Positions 57,664 through 64,000 of a DNA stretch of 64,000 nt are shown here, in pieces. Each line of letters starts with the position of its first letter. Positions within the stretch are counted from its first letter, which is position 1. A program made the translations under genes and the position numbers. The notes beneath the pieces were generated by a model. It was not told where the DNA came from. It saw only the letters and a program-made list of their open reading frames with translations, and ran no database searches. The stretch is from Algivirga pacifica (GTDB taxonomy: Bacteria; Bacteroidota; Bacteroidia; Cytophagales; Flammeovirgaceae), in NCBI RefSeq assembly GCF_039543525.1, contig NZ_BAABJX010000021.1, positions 50,223 through 114,222 on the forward strand. Reading direction: 5' to 3'.

Positions 57664-58293
57664 CTATTCTCCGCAATCCTGAGGAGTATTCGCTGGCATA
57701 TAACGATAATTGCTCTTGAAATTATAATGCCACCATTCGGTACGAATACTTCTGAATCCTGACGCTTCCAAGGTTTCCTTCAATAGTTTTCGATTGGCTA
57801 GTACCTCTTCTGACAAAGCCGTATAATCATGATGGGCTTCTTTTCCAAAATGGTCAAAATCTGTCCCCATATCCACTGGAGTTCCATCCAGTTTCTCTAT
57901 AGTCAAGTCTACCGCCAGACCACGGTTGTGTTGTGAACCGTTCTTATAAGGATTGGCTACGTATTGGGGATTGGGGTATATGTCCCACATTTTTTTCTGT
58001 ATATCCAAAGAGCGGTAACAATCAAATAAGCGGATGCGGTATCCTTTTTCCATAAATTGCTTGTTAGCCTCTACCAATGCCTTGGCTGCTTCGTAACGCA
58101 ATTGGCACTTGTCACAATCGTATACCTTTTCCTTTAAGAAATTATTGGTGGTCGCATACCTCATATCGTAAGCGAAGTCTTCGCTCAAGGTGGACAGATC
58201 AACAATCGTAGAGTCTGAAATGGGTGATTTTTGCGCCATGGCAGGAAGGGTAAGCAATAGGAAAAAAATAGTCTGTAATATTGTCCGCTTCAT
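57664..58293 (-). CDS. D-alanyl-D-alanine dipeptidase, VanX/DdpX-like
   Basis: This 209-residue exported zinc peptidase has a signal peptide (LLLTLPAMAQ). The zinc and catalytic residues of the peptidase M15D family are present: H122 and D129 in SQHNRGLAVDLT, E186 and H189 in EWWHYNF, and R94 in DCYRS. It should hydrolyse D-Ala-D-Ala in the periplasm. No vanH, vanA or regulator is nearby, so a housekeeping peptidoglycan role is more likely than glycopeptide resistance. Confidence 0.88.
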   Translation of the reverse strand: MKRTILQTIFFLLLTLPAMAQKSPISDSTIVDLSTLSEDFAYDMRYATTNNFLKEKVYDCDKCQLRYEAAKALVEANKQFMEKGYRIRLFDCYRSLDIQKKMWDIYPNPQYVANPYKNGSQHNRGLAVDLTIEKLDGTPVDMGTDFDHFGKEAHHDYTALSEEVLANRKLLKETLEASGFRSIRTEWWHYNFKSNYRYMPANTPQDCGE

Positions 58294-58305
58294 TTAAGTA
58301 TGAGT

Positions 58306-58378
58306 TTTCAATGATTAATTTTCAATTATCAATGTGAAATTTATTAAAAATTGAAAATTAATCATTGAAAATTAAAAA
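58306..58378. repeat. AT-rich palindrome in 7-bp phase
   Basis: TTTTCAA TGATTAA TTTTCAA TTATCAA and its complement, around TGTGAAATTTATTAAAA. It lies between two leftward genes. Same style as 42580-42653. Confidence 0.75.
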
Positions 58379-58379
58379 C

Positions 58380-60887
58380 TTATTTCTTTTTCCAAAGGTT
58401 ATTGATCAGCTTCTTTCCTTTCTCCTTATTCTCTTCCACCTTCTTTTTGGCGCCATCAATATCACCTTTCTTGACATCATCCACCACTGACTTGGTCGCA
58501 TCTTTCACTTCTTTAGTCGCTTCCTCTTTAACCTTGTCTACTTTTTCCTGAGCGGCCTTGCTCATCATAGGTGTTACCTTAGGGTCATCATAGTTTCCAC
58601 TTACTTTGAAGTCTGCTTTAGTGATGCCCAGCTTACTCATGGAAGTTTTACTCACATCCATTTTCACCAGGTAGTCTAATTGTCCTTCCAGTGTATTGTA
58701 TCCACTAACATTGGTAGGAATCCCGCCCATGGTGAAACTAAATGGATCAACCAGCAATTTGCCATCCTCAATATGGAAGTTTGCCGCAATGCCCTTTACC
58801 TCTGGATCTTTCAGTTCCTTTACTTTTGCCAAACTACTGATCGTATTCAGCGTTTGAACATCCTTAATCGCTGCCTTAGTCACTTTCAGCAGACCGCCTC
58901 CAACAATAGAGTTCAAATCTGGGCTGAAATCAGGATTGATCTTACCACTTAGGCGCATACCAGTAGAGAAATCGCCTTGCATATTCTCCGCAATAGGAGC
59001 ATATTTCTGAATCGTTGATACATTTTTATACGCTTCTCCAAAAGCCAATTGGCTAGCATCAAAATTAAAATCAAAGCGAGGATCTTCCGGGTTTTTGGTA
59101 TCGTATGCTCCAGAAGTAGTTACTCTCCCGCCAAGCGTATTCATGGATACCTTATTCAATTTTACGATACCATCTTTAACCGTCATTTTCCCAACCAAGT
59201 TATCCATAGGTACATCCGTAAACAATACCTTATTGATTTTCGCATCAAACGTCAGGTCCAGATTCTGAGGGATAGCCACAATCTCCATAGCTGTGGTATC
59301 TGTTGGCGTCTCTTCTGCTACTACTTCTTCCTCTTCCTCGCTCATCCATTCGTTCAGGTCCAATACTTTTCCTTGGTAGGTCAGGTTTCCTTTTAGCACT
59401 TCATCTTTTAGTGCAAAGCCCATATAATTATAAATAGAGCCAGTCACATTCATGTCACTCTTGCCCAATGTTCCCTGATAGTTTTCCAGCTGTACCTTCT
59501 CCGGCGTTAGTTTCACCTTTGCTGCAGCGATACCAAATCCTTGTGGCAAATCATTGTTCTGGAAATACAAATCATTGATCCCCATCGCACCGTTTGCCTT
59601 AACAGAAACATTGGTTTCATCAGACAGCAATCCTTCTACTTTCAATTGAGAGTCAATAACACCCTTTAGGGTCGTGCTATCCAGGGGGTAAATATGCTGT
59701 ACAGTTTCCAGATCAATCTTACCGTTCAAAGCCAGCTCATACTTATCCATATTGGAGAAACGGAAGGAACCATGTACCGGGTTATTCTCTACCTCCAAAT
59801 GAAATTTACTCATATCCACCAGCGTATGATCAGTAATTCCATCGGTATTTTTCAAAACCAAATCTACCCCTACTTTTTCTACTGCAGACGGTAATCCTTC
59901 ATATTGGAAGAACCCATCTTTCAGGTGCAACTGAATATCAAATTGAGGGATCAATGTTTCCGTCATAGCCCCGTGGATGCGTCCATCAAAATGGAAGTCT
60001 CCTTTCGCTTTTAACTCATCAAAATGATTCTGATACATTCCCGGTACCAACGACAGTAAACTCTTGAAGTTATTATCCTTGGAATGGAAACGGATATCCA
60101 TTGGAATATCGTTCTCTGGCATGGCCAACCACCCCTCTGCATAAGCCGTAAAATCATTCACCTTCGCATAGTTATCCTTGAACGTAAATTTCATGCTATC
60201 CAGGTTCATGCCCATTGTCACTTCGGCAATACCCTTGGCTTCACTCATGCATTGTATGCCATCATAATTGATCGACATGGAAGCGATTTCCGTTTTGGTC
60301 ACCATATCAAATACGGCCTGCTCAAAATTCCCGCTTCCCTGATGGTTCAGGCCTTTTAAACTTACTTCCATCGGGAAAGTCGCATCGGAATAGAACAACT
60401 CCCCATCGGTAATGCTCCAACCGTGGATCTTGATCACCGGAGTTTCTCCCGTTGCTTCCTCCTCTACCACTTCCTCTTCTCCCGTTTCCTTGACGATATC
60501 ATAATTGGCCGAGGAATCTGCCAAGACCAAGACGTTAATCTTCGGTTCTATTAAATCTACTGCCTTGATTTCAATTTGCTCTCCAGAAAAAACACTCGCT
60601 ACATCCAAGGTTAATGAAAAGTCCTTCACGTACATCAACGTATCCTTTTCAAAAACTCCCTTTCCGCTAATCGCAAACTCATAAATATCTGCCGTCACAT
60701 CCGGAAAATGGGTAAACATGGATAGGGACAAGTTATCTGTAGAAAAATGCACCTTAGCATTTAGGGTAGCATCAATTTGCTCCTGTACCGCTGCTGCAAT
60801 CTTATCCTTAAAAAAGAAAGGGATTGCTGCCAGGGCACCTATAAACAAGCCTATAATGACAAGTAGGGTGATCAGTATTTTTTTCAT
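58380..60887 (-). CDS. AsmA-family protein
   Basis: This 835-residue protein starts at the ATG at 60887 (MKKILITLLVIIGLFIGALA), with one N-terminal membrane helix. The long, repetitive beta-rich body contains NAKVHFSTDNLSLSMFTHFPDVTADIYEF, PEINVLVLADSS-type stretches and the AsmA C-terminal region (LRLSGKINPDFSPDLNSIVGGGLLKVTKAAIKDVQTL). The last 60 residues are Lys/Glu-rich helix (KVDKVKEEATKEVKDATKSV). AsmA-like proteins of this size are thought to bridge inner and outer membranes for lipid transport. An acidic spacer (EEEEEVVAEETPTD) lies mid-chain. Confidence 0.85.
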   Translation of the reverse strand: MKKILITLLVIIGLFIGALAAIPFFFKDKIAAAVQEQIDATLNAKVHFSTDNLSLSMFTHFPDVTADIYEFAISGKGVFEKDTLMYVKDFSLTLDVASVFSGEQIEIKAVDLIEPKINVLVLADSSANYDIVKETGEEEVVEEEATGETPVIKIHGWSITDGELFYSDATFPMEVSLKGLNHQGSGNFEQAVFDMVTKTEIASMSINYDGIQCMSEAKGIAEVTMGMNLDSMKFTFKDNYAKVNDFTAYAEGWLAMPENDIPMDIRFHSKDNNFKSLLSLVPGMYQNHFDELKAKGDFHFDGRIHGAMTETLIPQFDIQLHLKDGFFQYEGLPSAVEKVGVDLVLKNTDGITDHTLVDMSKFHLEVENNPVHGSFRFSNMDKYELALNGKIDLETVQHIYPLDSTTLKGVIDSQLKVEGLLSDETNVSVKANGAMGINDLYFQNNDLPQGFGIAAAKVKLTPEKVQLENYQGTLGKSDMNVTGSIYNYMGFALKDEVLKGNLTYQGKVLDLNEWMSEEEEEVVAEETPTDTTAMEIVAIPQNLDLTFDAKINKVLFTDVPMDNLVGKMTVKDGIVKLNKVSMNTLGGRVTTSGAYDTKNPEDPRFDFNFDASQLAFGEAYKNVSTIQKYAPIAENMQGDFSTGMRLSGKINPDFSPDLNSIVGGGLLKVTKAAIKDVQTLNTISSLAKVKELKDPEVKGIAANFHIEDGKLLVDPFSFTMGGIPTNVSGYNTLEGQLDYLVKMDVSKTSMSKLGITKADFKVSGNYDDPKVTPMMSKAAQEKVDKVKEEATKEVKDATKSVVDDVKKGDIDGAKKKVEENKEKGKKLINNLWKKK

Positions 60888-60987
60888 AGTTTTAGTTCTT
60901 ATCGTCAACACTTACAGTAATGAACACTGTTTTGTACAATTCTTTGGATAAAGATAAAAGGATTCTGTGAAAATACATGATATCACA

Positions 60988-61015
60988 GTTATGAGTTATG
61001 AGTTATGAGTTATGA
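60988..61015. repeat. Heptanucleotide tandem repeat, GTTATGA x4
   Basis: Four exact 7-bp copies upstream of the leftward AsmA gene. The 293-bp gap 60888-61180 holds nothing else that I can identify. Confidence 0.9.
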
Positions 61016-61180
61016 AAATTAAAACACTAATACCCAACCCCCAGCACCTAACCCCTAATTTTTCTATCTGTATATCAGGGTATAACCCTATTCGTACTGT
61101 ATTTTTCATATAAAATGTTGTTAGAACTATTGGCATCCTCTATATTTGCCATCGCAAAACGGCATTTAAGGCCGCTTGCC

Positions 61181-61254
61181 GCTCTCATAGCTCAGTTGGT
61201 TAGAGCATCTGACTCATAATCAGAGGGTCACAGGTTCGAGCCCTGTTGAGAGCA
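61181..61254 (+). tRNA. tRNA with CAT anticodon (elongator Met or Ile2), copy 1
   Basis: A 74-nt cloverleaf: acceptor GCTCTCA/TGAGAGC, D-arm AGCTCAGTTGGTTAGAGC, anticodon arm TCTGA-CTCATAA-TCAGA (anticodon CAT), T-arm ACAGG-TTCGAGC-CCTGT, discriminator A. No CCA is encoded. It lacks the GGG/CCC anticodon stem of initiators. A lysidine-modified Ile tRNA cannot be excluded. Confidence 0.93.
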
Positions 61255-61262
61255 CTAAGAAC

Positions 61263-61418
61263 ATGTTTGAAACCACATCTTTTGGTATAAAACTTCTCTA
61301 ATTTTGTCTGAAAAACTCCTGATTTTTCACCCAATAGAACCACTATTCGGTTTAAATCATGATTTTCTCAGCCAATTTATAAAAGTTTTCTCCTCAAAAT
61401 CTGGATTCCAAACATGTC
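61263..61418. repeat. MITE-like 150-bp palindrome, copy 2, between the tRNAs
   Basis: Same architecture as 53507-53663: left end CATGTTTGAAACCACATC, right end GGATTCCAAACATG, with CTGATT...AATCATG at the centre. It lies exactly between two near-identical tRNA genes. Confidence 0.85.
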
Positions 61419-61453
61419 CTAAAAGATACCTAACGGACATAACCACCGTTATC

Positions 61454-61527
61454 GGTCCCATAGCTCAGTTGGTTAGAGCATCTGACTCATAATCAGAGGG
61501 TCACAGGTTCGAGCCCTGTTGGGACCA
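61454..61527 (+). tRNA. tRNA with CAT anticodon (elongator Met or Ile2), copy 2
   Basis: A 74-nt cloverleaf identical to copy 1 from base 7 to base 67. Its acceptor stem is changed on both sides (GGTCCCA/TGGGACC), so pairing is kept. Discriminator A. A strong terminator follows. Confidence 0.93.
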
Positions 61528-61537
61528 CGAAAAATCA

Positions 61538-61575
61538 CCTCAAATCGTTGAAAATCAAGGATTTGAGGTTTTTTT
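61538..61575 (+). terminator. Rho-independent terminator of the tRNA unit
   Basis: CCTCAAATC-13-nt loop-GATTTGAGG is followed directly by seven T, 10 bp after the second tRNA. Confidence 0.92.
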
Positions 61576-61744
61576 ATGCCGTTGGGTCTAGTGAGAGGTC
61601 AAGTGAAATACGGTAAAGGGGTTCTGATTTGGGAATGAGGAAGTTAGGAGGAGGGTGAGAGGATTTGGGGATTTTTTTGTAAAATTAGAGGAGTGGGGTT
61701 AATTTGGATTTCACTATAGAAAAGAAATCAAAATAGTTTTATAT

Positions 61745-62293
61745 ATGGGAAAAACTATTCGTTGCTGGTATGTGAAAAATTATTTCACACTACAAATACT
61801 ACATTTTTTTAATTATGCTCTACCATTCCTTCCTTTGGGAATTCCTGCAATACTACAAGCACAGTATGAGCATCATCCTTCCTACCCCGAAGACTTTGAC
61901 ACCTATGCGTTTATTTATATACTTATATATGGTGTTTTCTATCTGGCTTTCTCATCCAAAGCGATAATCTATAATAATTGCCGTTTACTCTTATCTGAAG
62001 AAGGGGTCTGCTTGAAAATAAATAAGCCTTTCCTGAAAGCCAGAAAGATTCTCCTTTCTAACGATATGAAGCTAGTGATTCATGAAGAAGTTGCGGGTCA
62101 TAAACCATGGAGTATTAAGTACTTCACAATCGTAATATATGCCTACGAAGAACAGTTTACCCTCCGATTTAAAGGAACTTTATGGTCATTACGTACAACA
62201 CAATTAAATGAATTGTATTCTTCCTTAAATGAGGCTGGGTTACAACGCTTAGCTGCTCCTCTAAGAAAATTCCTGATTATAACGTTTTGCTGA
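61745..62293 (+). CDS. Unrecognised membrane protein, C-terminus altered by an insertion sequence
   Basis: This 182-residue protein is not recognised. It has two membrane helices (LQILHFFNYALPFLPLGIPAIL and FIYILIYGVFYLAFSS), then a soluble beta-rich domain (RLLLSEEGVCLKINKPFLKARKILLS, FTIVIYAYEEQFTLRFKGTLWSL). The last six residues (LIITFC) come from the left end of the insertion sequence. Removing the element and one 6-bp duplication would give RKFI-stop. The insertion thus exchanged only the extreme C-terminus and the protein may still work. Confidence 0.7.
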   Translation: MGKTIRCWYVKNYFTLQILHFFNYALPFLPLGIPAILQAQYEHHPSYPEDFDTYAFIYILIYGVFYLAFSSKAIIYNNCRLLLSEEGVCLKINKPFLKARKILLSNDMKLVIHEEVAGHKPWSIKYFTIVIYAYEEQFTLRFKGTLWSLRTTQLNELYSSLNEAGLQRLAAPLRKFLIITFC

Positions 62294-63619
62294 GCTAGGT
62301 TATATATAAAAAAATGCCATTAGAATTTTCTACTTTTAAAGTGCAAACAACAAAAGCGAGAAAAAACTAATGGCATCACAAGATAGAGAATCTAGAACAA
62401 TCGTACTAAATATCTCCGTAGAAGATTATCTACAATTTATCACTCATAATGAATTTGCTCGAAAAAGTATTGAGAATCAATATAAATGCTTCCCTGAGTT
62501 ATTTCCTGAATGCTTTCATAAGGGGTTCAAATTGAATGGTTATGAACGTGTATCCAAGAAAACAGGACAGCGTATGCGCCGCATATCGTCCAATGGTATT
62601 ACTTACCGTATCCGCCCCAGTTTTCTGATGCCTTATAATAGAGAAGTGACTCCAGAGGTAGAAAAGGCTTTATTCTTAATCAAATTTGGTGTTCCTTTTT
62701 GGGCATTGGGAGCTGTTTTTGGTAAAAACCATATGTACTGGTATCGATTGTTTGTCTCTCTTTCAAGCTTCAGTTTAGTGGGTACGAGCATTCATAAAAA
62801 AGAAACTCTTCCAGAAAATCTTTTGTCTGATGAGTTTCACTCTAGGCAACAAGGAAATAAGGTCTACGTAGCTACGACGGTAGCACAAGAGTGTATATTA
62901 GGAGTTGAAGCTTGTTCTCAAGTCACGGCGGATGCTTTGGAAAAAGCCTATGGCGTATTTAAGAAAGAAGCTCGAGATTTAGATGCAACATATTCACCCA
63001 AAACAGTAAATACTGATGGGTGGAATGCTACGCAAATTGCATGGAAAAAGATATTTCCTTGTGTGGCTATCATTGAGTGCTTTTTACATGCTTTCTTAAA
63101 AATTAGGGATAGAGCAACAAAAGCCTTACAGCCTTCATTTCTTCAAGTAGCTGAAAAGGTTTGGAATATCTACCGATCTGATAATAAGAGATCTATGGGT
63201 CAGATGATCCGGAGACTCAAAGAGTGGACTCAAGAAAATGTGCCTGATAGTCCCATGAAGGAAAATGTTTTTAAATTAGTCAGTAAAAGAAAAAACTGGT
63301 TAAGACATCTTGATTTTGAAGGGATTTATAGAACGTCATCCCAATTGGATAGGGTAATGCGATTAATGGAGAGGCATGCAGTGAATTCTCAGAAATTTCA
63401 CTCTACGGTGGAAGCAACAACGCTCAACTTTAGAGCATTAGCGTTGTTACACAACTTTACTCCATATAGTCCATGGACAAGAATTAAAAATGGTGGATAT
63501 ACGAGCCCTGTTCATAAGATCAATGGCTATACATATCATGAAAACTGGCTACAGAATTTATTGATTGCATCTTCATTGCAATAGTAAAAACTGTAGCTCA
63601 GCAAAACGTTATAATCAGG
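62272..63619 (+). mobile_element. Insertion sequence with perfect 26-bp ends and 6-bp target duplication
   Basis: The 1348-bp element starts CCTGATTATAACGTTTTGC and ends with the exact complement; 26 bp match perfectly. Direct repeats AAAATT flank it (62266-62271 and 63620-63625). It carries one transposase gene. The perfect ends and target duplication indicate a recent, possibly active insertion. Confidence 0.92.
62370..63584 (+). CDS. Transposase of unassigned family
   Basis: This 404-residue single-ORF transposase is intact. The N-terminus may bind DNA (PECFHKGFKLNGYERVSKKTGQRMRRI, VEKALFLIKFGVPFWALGAVFG). The likely RNase H-like catalytic core contains LLSDEFHSRQQGNKVYVATTV (first acidic residue), YSPKTVNTDGWNATQIAWK (second Asp), IECFLHAFLKIRDRA, and late HSTVEATTLNFRALALLHNF (candidate Glu). 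I cannot assign it to an ISfinder family from memory. The 6-bp target duplication and the TDGW/CFLH motifs should allow that. It fills the element with only about 100 bp left of it and 35 bp right of it. Confidence 0.8.
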   Translation: MASQDRESRTIVLNISVEDYLQFITHNEFARKSIENQYKCFPELFPECFHKGFKLNGYERVSKKTGQRMRRISSNGITYRIRPSFLMPYNREVTPEVEKALFLIKFGVPFWALGAVFGKNHMYWYRLFVSLSSFSLVGTSIHKKETLPENLLSDEFHSRQQGNKVYVATTVAQECILGVEACSQVTADALEKAYGVFKKEARDLDATYSPKTVNTDGWNATQIAWKKIFPCVAIIECFLHAFLKIRDRATKALQPSFLQVAEKVWNIYRSDNKRSMGQMIRRLKEWTQENVPDSPMKENVFKLVSKRKNWLRHLDFEGIYRTSSQLDRVMRLMERHAVNSQKFHSTVEATTLNFRALALLHNFTPYSPWTRIKNGGYTSPVHKINGYTYHENWLQNLLIASSLQ

Positions 63620-63724
63620 AAAATTCATATAAGCATGATATTCGAAGGAATATAATAAAACAGAAATCAAATCTTACATAAAGGGATTTATATGTACTGC
63701 ATTCAACTCAAAAATGTAAATATT

Positions 63725-63955
63725 ATGAAGTATTCATCGATAATGATTCTGATCTTGTTGTGTATCACAACTACGCCATTATTAAGTGATGATAGAATAG
63801 TAAGAAATCCTTCAAGTATCCCTCTAAGTTTATGTGATAATTTAAATGGTTTGTGGGTTTTACAAGGTAAGTACAAAAATTCTATCTTTTATTCAGATAC
63901 TTTATCAAGAAGTTTTAGCAGTACAGGAGATACTATTTATAGTGAAGTAAAATAG
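63725..63955 (+). CDS. Small exported protein, unrecognised
   Basis: This 76-residue protein, counted from the ATG at 63725 (MKYSSIMILILLCITTTPLL), has a signal peptide followed by a short mature part (DDRIVRNPSS...LCDNLNGLWVLQGKYKNSIFYSDTL). It is too short to assign and could be the N-terminal remnant of a larger lipocalin-like protein (NGLWVLQGKY). The stop lies within a 13-bp-stem hairpin. Confidence 0.5.
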   Translation: MKYSSIMILILLCITTTPLLSDDRIVRNPSSIPLSLCDNLNGLWVLQGKYKNSIFYSDTLSRSFSSTGDTIYSEVK

Positions 63956-63984
63956 CTTTGACGTTCATCAGGCTATTTTACTTC
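63944..63984 (+). terminator. Hairpin at the end of the small exported gene
   Basis: GAAGTAAAATAGC/GCTATTTTACTTC, a perfect 13-bp stem with a 15-nt loop, overlapping the stop codon. No T-run follows. Confidence 0.65.
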
Positions 63985-64000
63985 AATTTGGGGCATAGTC

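Noticed and set aside
57664..58293. Vancomycin resistance cluster
   Set aside because: Only a VanX-like dipeptidase is present, with no ligase, dehydrogenase or two-component genes; housekeeping is more likely.
61181..61527. Initiator tRNA-fMet
   Set aside because: The acceptor ends are fully paired (no 1-72 mismatch) and the anticodon stem lacks the three G-C pairs of initiators.

Overview
The window looks like chromosomal DNA of a Bacteroidota bacterium. The evidence is a C-terminal type IX secretion sorting domain on a galactanase, a Cas6b-like endonuclease, lipoprotein and outer-membrane barrel genes of the Bacteroidota kind, and the absence of clear Shine-Dalgarno sites. No 16S gene is present, so I cannot name the genus.

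Left third (1-25614): a CRISPR-Cas locus. A partial cas6 runs leftwards off the window, so any effector genes lie outside it. Divergent from it are cas1, a membrane protein with a DUF3761-like Cys/Gly/His-type motif, an IS630-type element that landed in a hairpin loop, and cas2. Then come three unrecognised small proteins that share a C-terminal tail, an AAA+ ATPase, a leader, and an 18.5-kb array. I counted 253 near-identical 37-nt repeats plus one degenerate terminal repeat, hence 253 spacers. The small-protein/AAA+ cassette between cas2 and the array is the best candidate for an undescribed system.

Middle (25826-42576): an AlkB-like dioxygenase, then a molybdate and molybdenum-cofactor cluster (modE, modA, a fused modB-modC, mobA, moaD, moaE, a fused moaC-mogA/moaB, moaA, moeA). 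Two unrecognised membrane proteins follow, then pyruvate formate-lyase with its activase and an OFA-type transporter. Together these suggest anaerobic or formate/molybdoenzyme metabolism.

Right-middle (42662-53504): a leftward galactan/galactose block (secreted GH53 galactanase, GH2 beta-galactosidase, galE, a vSGLT-like Na+/galactose symporter, a galK-galT fusion). A divergent LacI-type regulator has a strong palindromic operator upstream. Pectic galactan would be cut outside the cell to galactose, which is then imported and passed through the Leloir pathway.

Right end (53737-64000): unrecognised envelope proteins, a VanX-like dipeptidase, an AsmA-like protein, two CAT-anticodon tRNAs that differ only in compensated acceptor stems, an insertion sequence with perfect ends, and small hypotheticals.

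The intergenic DNA is unusually rich in structure: several families of modular hairpins, long nested palindromes, heptanucleotide tandem repeats, and a 150-bp MITE-like palindrome. Some of these run into the ends of genes.
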